Translations under genes and position numbers: made by a program
From: Diorhabda sublineata
Taxonomy: Eukaryota > Arthropoda > Insecta > Coleoptera > Chrysomelidae
Reading direction: 5' to 3'
Assembly: GCF_026230105.1 (NCBI RefSeq)
Contig: NC_079483.1
Span: 8,921,312-8,985,311, forward strand
DNA length: 64,000 nt
Notes under the pieces: model-generated
The model's database searches: none
What the model was told of the DNA's origin: nothing
Seen by the model: the letters and a program-made list of their open reading frames with translations, nothing else
In this document: positions 10,991 to 22,352 of the stretch, piece by piece
How the letters are laid out: each line of letters starts with the position of its first letter
How positions within the stretch are numbered: the stretch's first letter is position 1

Positions 10991-11489
10991 GTATAACCAA
11001 TTTTATTTTTTTTTGCCTCTGTTAAAACCCATGTTACTGATCATGGTATATTTTAATGGGCTGTCTTAGTTATTTCCTCCATTTTGTTATTCTTTTATCT
11101 ATTTTACCCCGTTCTTCTTTTTCATTTGGCACTGTTGCTTCTTCTTTTTTAACAATCTCTTTTCATCAACATATAAGGTTATGTAACATGCTGGTTTTAA
11201 TAATAATAGCTGCTTTGAAAATTAAATATCGGATTTTTGTTTACACCTCGTAATTTTGTACACTTTATATCGGGTAAGAATTAAGTTAACTCAAAATATA
11301 CAAGGTGTAAACTATGGAAAATAAACTTAAGTTTTTACGATATTGAAAAACACCTGCACCGTTTATATGGGTCATTTATAATGAATTACCCTGTACATAT
11401 ACAAAATTGATGATAAAATATGATTCCTGTAGATAAACATAAGAGTTATATGGTTAATATATTTAAGAAATAGTCCGAAAAAACTTGTT

Positions 11490-12450
11490 AGGAGTGCATA
11501 GTTATGGTGATTTGTATTGGCATTTGTCCCATATACAAAGACCTCTATCTAATATTTGTGTCAAGTCCCGTGCCTGATCACTATTTTTAGCGATGCACAA
11601 TATTTGTTTGTTTGTCTTTTCAATAATTTCGTAATAGTGACATTGTGAAACAATACTTATCGAAAAATTAAGTGCCAGCACAAAATTTTTCGTCAAGCTC
11701 TTCAAAATAGCCATTAACTTCTTCATTGTTGGAAAATCTTCAGCCACCGGGTCATTTTTTCATATCTGGAAACAGAACATAATCAGAGGAGGTTAAATCT
11801 GGCGGAAAGGGTGCATGATGTACCAATTCAAACTTTAATTAATTAATTTTGGCCATTGCAATTACGGATGTGTGAGCTGGTGCGTTGTCTTTTTGAAACA
11901 ACACGTTTTTGCTTGATGTCTTCGCTCGAACGTTGCAATAAGTTCGCACAATGATAGTTTTCCCTTTTTTAAGATATTCAATAAAAATTATCCCGCGCGC
12001 ATTCCATAAAACCGACGCTATGATCTTGCCTGCAGATGGAAAGGTCTTTGCCTTCTTTGGAGCCGATTTCTCCTTTTCAGTCCATTGATTTGATTGTTCT
12101 TTTGTCTAGAGTGTGAAGTGATGAACCCACGTTTCATCCATGGTTATAAAACGGCCTAATTCTGTGAAACATTGCCATGCACTCGATGGTAACATCTTCA
12201 CGATTCTGTTTTTGTTCTATTCTGAGCTAATGCAGCATCTACAGCTTTCTCATGTCCAAATTTTCAGTTAATATGCGATGTACCACACTTTTTGAAATGC
12301 CTACTATGTCTGCTAACTCACGCACTTCCAGTAGACGATCATCCAGTGCCCCTTTGTGGATTTTCTTCAACATTTCTGGAGTCGTCACCTCATTTAGTCA
12401 ACCACTAACGTACTGGTGTTCGCAGGTCGTACAGTCTCGTCTAAACTTTG
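11490..12450 (-). pseudogene. Mariner-family transposase pseudogene
   Basis: On the minus strand the degraded reading contains TMDETWVHHF (first catalytic Asp region), an ASVLWNARGIIFIEYL part, VLFQKDNAPAHTSVIAMAKI (second Asp) and VHHAPFPPDLTSSDYVLFPD (third Asp region). Stops and frameshifts break it. It resembles irritans-type mariners and is distinct from the copy at 12945. Confidence 0.75.
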
Positions 12451-12944
12451 TTTACTATCGATGGCTGCCAAACAAATACTAAGCAACGTGGCGTCTTCAT
12501 CATAAAAGGTGTTTGTTTGGGGGATCACAACTTTCAATTGGAGTACTTCTTTATTAGACAACCAGAACTTATAAAAAGTCTGCAATAAAGTATAGTCAAC
12601 CAGTATAGTGTTGGGAATCCATATCGACGATGACACCTGGTTAAACACCGTCCAGTTTGCAAATGATTAGGTAATATGACACGCAATGTGAGAATTATAA
12701 ATATCTAGGAATTATTTTTGACAAAAAATGGAAAAACGATAAAGATATATCTGAAATAGAAAAACTATGAAAACATGAAGATCTACAATGCAATGATTAG
12801 ACATGTGTTGGTATATGGATCAGAAACGTGGAGAAAGAGCAGCTAATGAAAAAATCGAAGCCACAGAAATGGACTTCTCAAGAAGATCAAATAGAACGTA
12901 ATAGTTGGGTTTGAAGATGATGAACTGGAAGCATTACTCGATGA

Positions 12945-13620
12945 ACATTGTTGCTAAACACAGAATCTTTGGGTGTCACTCAAGCAGCCATTTCAAAACG
13001 TTTAAAAGCATCTGGATTTATTCAAAAGCAAGAAAATTGGGTTCCACATGAACTCAAGCCGAGAGACGTCGAAAGGTGGTTTTGCATGTCCGAAATGCTG
13101 CTGGAACGCCACATATCCATGGCGCAAAAATAATGTTCTCTATTTGGTGGGATCAGAGGGGTGTGCTGTATTATGAGCTGGTAAATCCAGGTGAAACCAT
13201 CAATAGAGAACGCTACCGAACACAATTAATCCTTTGAAGAGAGCAGAAAAACGCCCAGATACGAGGCAATAATTTTCCATCGTGACAACGCTCGGCACCA
13301 CGTGGCTATTTCGAACTGTTTGGAAAACAGTGGATAGGAAGCTTTACCTCACCCGCCTTATAACCCAGGCCTTGCCCCTTCTGACTACCATTTGTTCCGG
13401 TCGATTCAGAACGCTCTCACTGGAAAACGGTTTACATCAGAGCAAGATATCAAGAATTTGCATGATTCATTCTTGGCTGCCAAGCCGGCGCAGTTCTTTT
13501 GGGATGTGATCCACAAATTGCCAGATTGGGTACCCAGAAGATGGGTAAAGGTCATAGCTTCAGATGGGCAATACTTTAAACGTTGGTAATAACTGCTTGT
13601 CGAGTTGAATTATTATTTTT
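12945..13620 (+). pseudogene. Mariner transposase pseudogene of a second subfamily
   Basis: The frame begins inside the helix-turn-helix (SLGVTQAAISKRLKASGF) and continues through WVPHELKPRDVERWFCMSEM. An internal deletion joins LLERH to a position near the IMFSIWWDQRGVLYYELV part. The C-terminus follows in another frame (SDYHLFRSIQNALTGKRF and WVKVIASDGQYFKRW). The N-terminus is missing. Confidence 0.75.
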
Positions 13621-13834
13621 AAAAACTTGAGCACTAAATCTTGTTTTCAAACATTTTGAAAATCGTTATTTTAACCTTCCTGTAAAATGCAGATGTCGTG
13701 TCACATCCAGTTACTGCGTGTAAAAATAGTATATGATTTTGACCCTTTGCAGAAGTAGATAAACTTTTTGATGTTGAGCTTTTCCTGGTTTTAAGAAGAA
13801 AATAGTTTTTGCATTTTTTGACTATTAAAATTTT

Positions 13835-14140
13835 TCGAATCGTTATATCTCAGAAACGATTACTCGTAGGAAAAAAAGTATTAATACGTTTTTTGTAGAT
13901 AATTTTATGATCTACAATTTTGGTCTAAGGTATTTTTTTGATAAAACTTACCGTTTTGCTGAAAATCGCGAAAACCCCATTTTTTTGACCTTTCACCTTG
14001 AATAACATTTTTTCCACATTTGATTGGGAATTTGAAAATTTCATTTTTTATTATATTTTAAACAATTTTATTGATTTTAAGCTTGATGGGAATTTATGTA
14101 GCTTCACACTTTTTTGGTCTAATTTGACCGGATCATAACT
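13835..14140. repeat. Single-arm relative of the foldback element at 1021-1805
   Basis: It shares the order of motifs seen in the 1021-1805 arms: AATCGTTATATCTCAGAAAC, then TTGTAGATAATTTTATGATC, ACCGTTTTGCTGAAAATCGC, GATGGGAATTTATGTAGC and TCTAATTTGACCGG. Only one arm is present, so it is either a solo arm or a deletion product. Confidence 0.75.
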
Positions 14141-14160
14141 ATCAATAAATAACGGAGAAA

Positions 14161-14380
14161 CAGGGACGTATTAAGCTAGGGGCTTGGGGGGGCTATAGCC
14201 CCGGGCCCCAGGTCTAAGAGGGCCCCATAATTTGGAAATCATTCTGTATTTTTTGATGTGTTGATACCACAAATCTAACGTATTGATATTATTTTGTGAA
14301 TTTTTCCGGGCTTTCGAATTCCTTAAGGGGCCCCCGTCATTATTTCAGCCCCGGGCCTTATAAATCTTAATCCGGCCCTG
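14161..14380. mobile_element. Nonautonomous hAT-type MITE with target duplication
   Basis: The ends are CAGGGACGTATTAAG on the left and, in complement, CAGGGCCGGATTAAG on the right. GC-rich subterminal GGGGCCC and CCCCGGGCC blocks follow, as in many hAT elements. The element is 220 bp with no coding sequence. The flanking octamers CGGAGAAA (14153-14160) and CGGGGAAA (14381-14388) differ at one base, fitting the 8-bp target duplication of hAT transposons. Confidence 0.85.
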
Positions 14381-14679
14381 CGGGGAAATATTAAACTTTA
14401 TAACTTTTTTCTAAAATTCAATTTATTTTTATACATTTCAATAATGGAAAGATTTCTCATTCGCATTCCTAAATGTGTCATTTATTGTTAACAATTAAAT
14501 TTGTTAAATAAAAAAAGCATAAAAATTATTTATAAATTGAACTGACAACTTATTAGAATATGCAGTTAAACTGAGCAGATCATTATTTTTCATTTATACT
14601 GGTACTAGTAAAAATAAGTTTCGTAACAGCAACAACTGGCAAAATTTGATATATTAGGTCAGTAGCGTAGCGTTAATAT

Positions 14680-15440
14680 TTTGATCCTCCTCTAATTTTA
14701 TTATACCGACCAAGAGATTCGAAAATTGGTGCCCATCTTGACCGATGCATTCACGGCAACGTTTTTCAACGGAGAGTCAGGTCCTGGGAAGCATGTCAAG
14801 CTGCTCGTGAAGAGTTTCAACTTCTTCAATTGCAGTTCGGAGGTCGGGAAGGGTGCCTGATCCTTGATAAGACTCCACAGGAAGAAATCACAGGGTCGGG
14901 TCACATAAACGTCCTAGCCTTTCTCCAAAATGTCGCGAATGTTGGATCGTTGTCTAAATCCCCACGTAAATCTTCGAGCGTTTCCAGATAACTTTGATCC
15001 TAAAAAAAGAACGGATAATCCAGACCTTCCGCAAAGATACCTGCCCACACACACGTTCCAGTCTGGTTTACCTATTCTTCAGTGAAGACGTGAGGATTCT
15101 GGTCGTTCCAGTACATGCAGTTATGTCGTATACCGCTCAGGTTAAAAGTTACTTCATCCGATCACAAAATTCAATATTTGAAGTTCTCCCGATAACCGCA
15201 TTGCAGATTGGTTCGGCTGTTCGACTAAAGCCGGCGTTTCGTCGTCTCTAGATCGCGACGCGTCGGTAACAGAGCCCGTTTTTAAGAATTTCGCGGTACG
15301 TCTTCCTTAGGAAATTCTTTTGTAACAAAAAAAACTTTCCTGGAGTGTGCGCTGGTATCGGTGGTAACCACGAACATGCTTCGTTTTAATCTTTCTCAGC
15401 GTTGCAGGACTTGTGCCGACCTTTATAGCTTAGTAAAAAA
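14680..15440 (-). pseudogene. Tc1/mariner-superfamily transposase remnant
   Basis: On the minus strand 14701-14904 gives VTRPCDFFLWSLIKD, the counterpart of the DLTPCDFFLWG third-catalytic region found in one group of insect mariner-like transposases. Upstream on the same strand (about 15000-15200) are degraded parts around NPHVFTEE and TGTCVGRYLCG. No intact frame or terminal repeat was identified. Confidence 0.6.
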
Positions 15441-16110
15441 CTCAAAAACACGCGATAATAACTAAAAAGTAAAAACATAAGGTTCTAATTTAGTTTATGT
15501 AAAAAAAAGTTAATGATATGAAGTTTGAAACGAAAAAAAAAACAATGGAAATATAAACTTAATGAAATATTAGTTTATCCACATAACTACGTCTCAGGCT
15601 TGAACGATCCGTCGTCTTTACGTCTTTAAATAAAATATGTGTTTCAGAAAACCGTGCGTTTTTTCGAATTTACAGAATCTCTTAAAATGTCAATGTTGAC
15701 GTCTTATAAGCAACCGACTACGTTTAATTATTATATGATCCCTTTAAAAATAGTATCCACTAAGTTTTCATACATTACGCTGGGTAGTTAGCTAAAGGAA
15801 TAGAGATGAGAGAAAACCAAGTGAAAAAGGAACGAAACTATAAATTTGAAATAATTTAATTTCTAAAAATAATTCTTGTCTTAAGAATAAAATTACTGAT
15901 CGGAAAATTATAAAAGCATGGGGTGCGTAATAAATCTTGTTATAGGGTTTGAAATTTCTTACGATTTTCTATATAATATTTGGGATATTTGGGATAACCT
16001 AAACTGTGCTTACAAGCTGCTTATTTTCCCAAAATTTTTCGTGGTTTTATATAAAAAAACTTGTCTACTACGAAAGGAGATTACGATGCGGCGATAGCTG
16101 CAAAAGGAAA
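15441..16110. other. AT-rich noncoding stretch
   Basis: No gene or recognisable repeat was seen. It separates the transposase remnant ending near 15440 from the exon-like array beginning near 16120. Confidence 0.35.
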
Positions 16111-16300
16111 CAACTTTGTGGCTAAAATACGGTTCCAAAGACATCTCCAGCTACCTGGATCACGGACGTTGGTATGTTTCAATGGGATATGCAAATAAAT
16201 CTCAAGATATTACCGATGCAATTGTTAAATAAGTTGAAACGCAAATACTCCCTGGTTTGAAACGATAGAATCATTTTCTTTCATCCCCATCTTGTGTCTG
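16075..16300 (+). other. Divergent founder-like copy of the 110-bp repeat, possible exon
   Basis: The bases 16132-16187 match the repeat body and its donor (GGTTCCAAAGACATCTCCAG, then ACGTTG|GTATGTTTCAATGG), but the surroundings differ. In the frame used by the array the sequence reads SKDISSYLDHGR and is open upstream to a TAG|CTG site near 16097. An exon from there to the donor would be 3n+2 bases, the length needed to join the exon ending at 6934 to the LIM exon at 23081. The acceptor lacks a pyrimidine tract, so exon status is doubtful. Confidence 0.3.
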
Positions 16301-17565
16301 TTGTTCTATTCTCCTTTAGATGGGTTGTGGCTTCTTTGGGGGGTTCCAAAGACACCTCCAGCTACCTTGATCATGAACTTTGGTATGTTTTAATGGAATC
16401 TTGTATCTGCTGTTCTATTCTCCTTTAGATGGGTGTTGTGGCTTCTTTGGGGGGTTCCAAAGACACCTCCAGGTACTTTGATCATGAACGTTGGTATGTT
16501 TTAATGGAATCTTGTATCTGCTGTTCTATTCTCCTTTAGATGGGTGTTGTGGCTTCTTCGGTGGGTTCCAAAGACACCTCCAGCTACCTTGATCATGAAC
16601 GTTGGTATGTTTCAATGGGATCTTGTGTCTGCTGTTCTATTCTCCTTTAGATGGGTTGTGGCTTCTTTGGGGGGTTCCAAAGACACCTCCAGGTACCTAG
16701 ATCATGAACGTTGGTATGTTTTAATGGAATCTTGTGTCTGCTGTTCTATTCTCCTTTAGATGGGTGTTGTGGCTTCTTCGGAGGGTTCCAAAGACACCTC
16801 CAGCTACCTTGATCATGAACGTTGGTATGTTTCAATGGGATCTTGTGTCTGCTTATCTGTTCTTCTTTAGATGGGTTGTGGCTTTCTTTGGGGGGTTCCG
16901 AAAACACCTCCAGCTACCTTGATCATGAACGTTGGTATGTTTTAATTGGATCTTGTGTCTGCTGTTCTATTCTCCTTTAGATGGGTGTTGTGGCTTCTTC
17001 GGAGGGTTCCAAAGACACCTCCAGCTACCTTGATCACGAACGTTGGTATGTTTCAATGGGATCTTGTGTCTGCTTATCTGTTCTTCTTTAGATGGGTTGT
17101 GGCTTTCTTTGGGGGGTTCCGAAAACACCTCCAGCTACCTTGATCATGAACGTTGGTATGTTTCAATGGGATCTTGTGTCTGCTTATCTGTTCTCCTTTA
17201 GATGGGTTGTGGCTTCTTTGGGGGGTTCCAAAGACACCTCCATGTACCTTGATCATGAACTTTGGTATGTTTTAATGGAATCTTGTATCTGCTGTTCTAT
17301 TCTCCTTTAGATGGGTGTTGTGGCTTCTTCGGAGGGTTCCAAAGACACCTCCAGCTACCTTGATCATGAACGTTGGTATGTTTCAATGGGATCTTGGGTC
17401 TGCTGTTCTATTCTCCTTTAGATGGGTTGTGGCTTCTTTGGGGGGTTCCAAAGACACCTCCATGTACCTTGATCATGAACTTTTGGTATGTTTTAATGGA
17501 ATCTTGTATCTGCTGTTCTATTCTCCTTTAGATGGGTTGCGGCTTCTTTGGGGGGTTTCGTGAAG
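16298..17565 (+). repeat. Tandem array of about 110-bp exon-like units
   Basis: Twelve unit starts (ATGGGT) occur at about 16320, 16429, 16540, 16651, 16760, 16871, 16981, 17092, 17202, 17311, 17422 and 17532; the last is truncated. Each unit has TTCTCCTTTAG or TTCTTCTTTAG, a body of 63-65 bases, then CTTTG or CGTTG followed by GTATGTTT. Bodies of 65 bases (units 2, 3, 5, 7 and 10) are open in frame 0 and read MGVVAS...GSKDTSSYLDHER with small differences. Bodies of 63-64 bases differ by a 2-base indel or single-base changes and would shift or stop the frame. It lies in the intron before the candidate Lmpt first exon at 17899. Confidence 0.9.
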
Positions 17566-17812
17566 TGCTTATTCCTATTGTGGAATCAATTGTTGTTTTT
17601 TTTTATCAAGTAAATCATTTTTAAATTGTTTCTGTACGCTACCACTGGATGTAATCTGCCCACTTTTCGTTGTCGGTTGAGAAAAGCGCACATTTCACTG
17701 AAGAGTGGTCTGCCGGTTGCACCCGACACCACAACACGTTTTGATTTTCTAAAAATACACCAAAATGAAAACCGGGACTTCTAAAAGTCGTTTTACAAGT
17801 TTAAGTAAGAAT

Positions 17813-17817
17813 TCAGT
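17813..17817 (+). promoter_or_regulatory. Candidate initiator (TCAGT) for an Lmpt promoter
   Basis: TCAGT matches the arthropod initiator and lies about 82 bases upstream of the ATG at 17899. The surrounding 17640-17830 segment is less AT-rich than its neighbours and free of recognisable repeats, as expected near a promoter. No TATA box stands out. Confidence 0.3.
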
Positions 17818-17898
17818 CGCGACTTCAACCCCGCACATCGCGTTTGTGTGCTTTTCGTTTTTATTCTTTATTTTTTTTATCGCAAATCACATCGAAAA

Positions 17899-18041
17899 AT
17901 GGGAGACGTAGAAGTGAGTTCTAATTTCACGATTACCGAAAAGAAGACGAAAAAAGTGAAAAAGACGACTACGAAACAACGCAGAGGAAGCAACGAACAA
18001 ACCGAAATTACCATTCAGGAACTTAAGAATGGAAACGAGGG
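17899..18041 (+). CDS. Lmpt: Lmpt alternative first coding exon
   Basis: ATG in AAAATGG context encodes 47 residues plus two bases. The peptide is Lys- and Thr-rich (EKKTKKVKKTTTKQRRGSNE) and probably disordered and basic. The donor is GG|GTATGT, phase 2. Joining to 23081 completes a Gly codon and gives ...LKNGNEG|GEYTKAMNKDWH, entering the half-LIM in frame. With the four LIM exons this makes a 340-residue protein, close to the usual size of FHL proteins (about 280) plus an N-terminal tail. I chose the internal ATG because the upstream in-frame Met at 17848 would add a hydrophobic stretch within the apparent 5' leader. Confidence 0.7.
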
Positions 18042-18419
18042 GTATGTGTTGGCATAAAACGTTGAGGGAATTTCAAAAAAAAACAATGCAGAGAAACACC
18101 CCACCTGTTACTTTTTTCCACGGAAAGAAATACGAGTGACAAAGTGGTAGTGTTTGAAATGTGTCAAAACTAATTCAGTTTTATTACCAGTTTTTGTTTT
18201 ACCCCCTTTTTTTTAATACGATATTTTGGAATTTATTTAAACACAAAACGTACGCACATAACACGGAATTCATTCAATTTTCGTAACACCCTATATAACA
18301 TCATATTTAAATTAATTTTTTTCTAGTATTTCACTAAAAAATAGTAATAGGGGATGTAAGTTCGAGGGTTGTTACTAAAGCTTCGAGATAGAAAAATAAA
18401 ATAAAAATTTATAATTTGA

Positions 18420-19390
18420 TATGGCTTCATTCTTTTTCAAAATATTCACACTTTTGTGTTTGTTTGAATAATTTTTTCCATTCCGATTGAGGTACCTCCA
18501 AAACATTTGATTAGAACGCATCAACCACTACTTCAGTTGACCTCGCGATTTATTTTTCATCTACAAGAATATGAAGAAATCATTGAGTGCCATTGGCGGA
18601 TGACCCATCAATCAAAACAGTTTTTGTTTGAACCGACGTGTGGGAGCTCGCCTTGTCGTGGTGGCCAATAATTCTTATTCTGCGATTGGTTTTCCTGATT
18701 TTCTCGAACACTTTTGGCAAAAAAATGCTGATGTACTATTCAGAATTAACCGTTCTACTTTGCTCTAATGAAAACCATTTGCTGCGAAGCGCTTCGTGCG
18801 CAACTTTTGCTAGATTTGGCTCGTCTTGAAGGCCCAATACAGTCGATTGTTGTTTAGCTTCAGCTTCATATGCATAGATCCATAATTCGTCGCCTATCAT
18901 GATCTTAGAGATGTTATTTGAAGCTGCGTGATTGAATTTTTTGATCCAACTCGAACAAATCGTTTGATTGCCAAATGTACATGCTAAATTGAATGTATGC
19001 GAATAGAATTAATGTCCCAAGTACGCCCCAATCCCTTGGTATGTCACATGACGATCTTGGGATATCAGTTTTCGCACAGCATCGATGTTTTCTGGCACGA
19101 CAGCTGATTTTGGATGACCTCCATGAAATTCATCCTGTAGCGAAGTTCGACTAGCGGATCAAGTGACCCGAGATGGCGCTTCATTATCAAAAGTCGAAGC
19201 GAGTTAATAAATACACTGGTTGGTTTAGTCCACGTCGAAAGTCATAAAAAATCATCATACAACTCGAATAGTACTCAAATGACAACACGTTTTGAGTACG
19301 TTCACCATTAAAAATGTCAAACTTAATGATGGAAACGTCAACTTTGACATTATCACATCAGTGTTGCCGTATCTCAAAACTACCAACAGT
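18420..19390 (-). pseudogene. Mariner pseudogene with 5' leader
   Basis: On the minus strand the 5' leader (19390 down to about 19160) carries the GGCAACACTGATG block and matches the leaders at 5455 and 41290. Degraded transposase follows, including a HDKASSHTSVQTKTVLI part (second catalytic region, near 18600-18650). The reading frame is broken repeatedly. Confidence 0.65.
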
Positions 19391-19399
19391 ATTCTGCGT

Positions 19400-19657
19400 T
19401 CTACATTCTCGTCAATTAAAACGCTCTACATTCTTGTCAATTGAAGCGCTCTACATGCTAGTCAATTAAAACGCTCTACATTCTCGTCAATTAAAGCGCT
19501 CTACATGCTCGTCAATTGAAGCGCTCTACATGCTAGTAAATTAAAACGCTCTACATTCTTGTCAATTGAAGCGCTCTATAAGTTCGCCAATTAAAGCGCT
19601 CTACAAGCGATACGGGCTCAGTAATTAAAGCGCTCTACAAGCTCATCAATTAAAACG
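19400..19657. repeat. 25-bp minisatellite, about ten copies
   Basis: The unit is close to CGCTCTACATTCTCGTCAAT plus TAAAA or TGAAG. Variants alternate between ATTAAAACG and ATTGAAGCG endings and between TTCT and TGCT. The last units (from about 19590) are more diverged. It abuts the 5' end of the mariner pseudogene. Confidence 0.85.
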
Positions 19658-19689
19658 CCTCAAAAACAATGATATGTTACATTCGAATT

Positions 19690-20350
19690 TATAATATACA
19701 TTGAGCATTTTTTTTAATGAGGTCAGAATATTGAGGAGATCTGTAGTTACGCGAAAAGTTTATAGTTACTTTGACAAACGCCATACAAACTTCTCGTTCT
19801 TATCATTTAAGGTGATAATGAATCCTGAATCTTTCTTTAGTTTTTTGACGTCGGGTCCAACAATTTTAGACCAGTTCCATCTTTGTCCATGGCTTTTACA
19901 AAATTTTTTGATTATCCCTAATTCGATGTGCATATTATCTTAACGGGGTCAACTAAAGGCCAATTTGGTAGTGAAGGAAATTTATTTCCTTTATGTAGCA
20001 GTACAACGTTTGGACTTGATTTTGAGGAATCAATGAAGAGTCTTCAGTCTTCCGACTTATTTTCATAACCCATAATTCCTCCATGTCATTAGAGTACACA
20101 AAATCGTTCTCTTCTGAAAACATCTTGAACATCTTTTTCTTTGGGCAAATCCAAATCTCTTATGAAATCATTAAGCTCCAATTGGTTGGAGGTGCTTGAG
20201 GAATGGCAGAAGCTGCAGATTCTGTTCCAATTTCTTCATTTTCAGAAGTTCTTGAACACCATAAACTGGAAAAGGCTCAGGAACTTCTTCCGAGGGTTTG
20301 CTTGATTTCCTCGAAAAACCTTTGCAGAAATAACAGTCGTCCATCAAACC
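19690..20350 (-). pseudogene. Remnant of a transposon-associated ORF of unknown function
   Basis: On the minus strand broken frames contain LNDFIRDLDLPKEKD, then RLFIDSSKSSPNVVLLHKGN, then LVDPVKI and NFVKAMDKDGTGLK. I recall the same ordered blocks in uncharacterised multi-copy proteins of many arthropods and cnidarians that behave like mobile-element genes. Stops and deletions show the copy is dead. The family has no function I can name. Confidence 0.5.
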
Positions 20351-21095
20351 AACCGGTCAAATTTCTATAACATGAGATAGAGCAGGTGTGTAGCACTCAA
20401 TATTCGTCCTGTTTGCGAATATCCAGGTTGAAATATGCACCATAGCACTTGAAGGTCGGGAAAATTAACACATTTGTATGACATTATACACGAATCAGCT
20501 GTCAACTAACTTCCAAATGTAACTTCGAGAAAATCATCAAAAAGTTGGGGGCGCTACCAATAAAATAAAAAATTCGGAAACAATCAGATCTACCTGACTT
20601 CAGGCCATAGTTTCCGAAAAGACCTTTTATTATCTTTATAGATATGACATACACTTTTTCGCAGTGTATTCACTGTTCTAATAAATTAAACTTTTCGAAT
20701 GAAGTAGACATTTTTCTGACATTTTTATTCTATCTATCTTATATAACCTTCAACCTAAAAATTCTTCTTTTTTAAGTTACAAAAAATGACATTTGATCAT
20801 CGACAAATAAAACTTTAATCGCAAATAATTAGAAATCGTTAACAACTTTCGACTATAAAAAATCTTTTATTTAGTAATTGAAGTATATAATTAGTTTTTA
20901 AAGCATGTTTAAAACGATTTTCAACATTGAAATCGCTGAATTACAAACACTACCAATTTCGACAACACTTGACGTCTGTCAATATTATGCCATCACATAC
21001 CCCCAACTCACAAAAGGTACATTCATATTTTTACTAATATTTTCGTTTTGTTTGTGTATTCACTACTAATATTGCTTAAATTACAATTAGATTAT
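20351..21095. other. Noncoding stretch
   Basis: Nothing recognisable was found. It is AT-rich, with no open frame of note and no clear repeat. Confidence 0.35.
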
Positions 21096-21099
21096 TTAT

Positions 21100-21430
21100 A
21101 CCAGGTGTAGCTAATAAAAAAAGTACGCACGCGCGCCAAAAATTAACGACTGTCAGCTGTTTAGCTTCAAGTCTACTGTATCCAACGCGATATCTACTGT
21201 ATCTGTAGATAAATCAGTGTAGCTGTTGCCTTCGTTTGTATAGAGGTTGTTTTTTGTTTTGCTGTAAAAAAGAAACGGTTTGGTATGAAATTATACTTAT
21301 AATTTATTGAAACAAGTTTATGATAATGAATGTTTATCGTGTCCACGTGTTTTTGGGCGGTTTAAGGCGGCTTAGAAGAAACAGACTTCTTGCAGTGCTT
21401 CGAACTAAATTTTTTTTTGAGGACAGGTAA
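21100..21430 (+). pseudogene. Mariner 5' end and helix-turn-helix fragment
   Basis: It shares a leader with 40439-40600 (CCAACGCGATATCTAC, then AGATAAATCAGTGTAGC). A short frame from about 21300 to 21390 gives LLKQVYDNECLSCPRVF and GRFKAA, the helix-turn-helix and following linker of mariner transposases. The rest of the gene is absent. Confidence 0.65.
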
Positions 21431-22069
21431 ATCCGCAAATTTTCGGTGTCAATAATAAGGATTGTTATAAAAACGTAATTTTAATTAGAAAAGATTTAAA
21501 ATCAAGACGATTTAGAAACATTAACATGTCAAAATATCTAATAAATAAGAAATTAATAAAATATTTTATGTCACCAGTCCCGTTATTTAATAGCCACGCC
21601 TCGTACATTATTCTGACGAAAAAAATCAGGGGCGGATCCACGATTTACATTCGGAGGGCACCACATGAGGTCGAAATTTCAATGAAAATTTTAGTAATTA
21701 AATGTTGTTCTGGTAGTTCAACAAGACAGAAAAACAAGAAGGATTCTCTTTAAAGTTGATTTCTTCTTGTAGAATTTCACTGATGTATGTTTTCCTCTAC
21801 ATTTCGCTTCTTTCTGGGGCATTCTTGCCATCAGTTCATTCATAATAAAAAAGAAGAAACGGGATTTACACTATGATACGATAGTAGTTATCAGCTGACT
21901 CTCATGAACATTAGATCGATTGTTTTGGCGAGAATTTGTTAACTGCATTGTTAAAAAACTCCTTGAAGGTGTCAGTACTGTTTTCTTCAATACCCTGTAT
22001 CTATCGAAGTATCTAAACCAAGACTACGACAAACTTTTTATTTTATAACAAGAACTGAATGAATAAAGG

Positions 22070-22352
22070 AGCTTGATATGATGCAATACACCGTGCAATG
22101 CAAGACGTAATATTCCTTGATCAAAAGCATGCGCAGATGAAGTTCAAGCAAGATCTTGACATTTTTATTGCACGCAAGTTGAAATTTAGTTACTTTGGCT
22201 TAACAGATTAACTGACTTTCATAAAATTTTGTTATTTCCATTGTTAAACTAGGTACAAAATATTAGATAAAATTTGAGGTTAGGTATTTGTTTACTTTTA
22301 CTGTTTACAGAGATTTGCATGCAATTTCTTGCACGTTGTATTGCATTATGTC
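22070..22352. mobile_element. Short MITE with inverted ends
   Basis: The left end TATGATGCAATACACCGTGC is matched in complement by GCACGTTGTATTGCATTATG at about 22332-22351. An inner TGCAAG/CTTGCA pair is also present. No coding sequence. About 280 bp. Confidence 0.65.

Noticed and set aside
16544..17563. A Trp/Leu-rich protein read through the 110-bp array
   Set aside because: The read-through frame crosses acceptor-like and donor-like sites in every unit and changes with 2-base indels; the exon-only frame is the more sensible reading.
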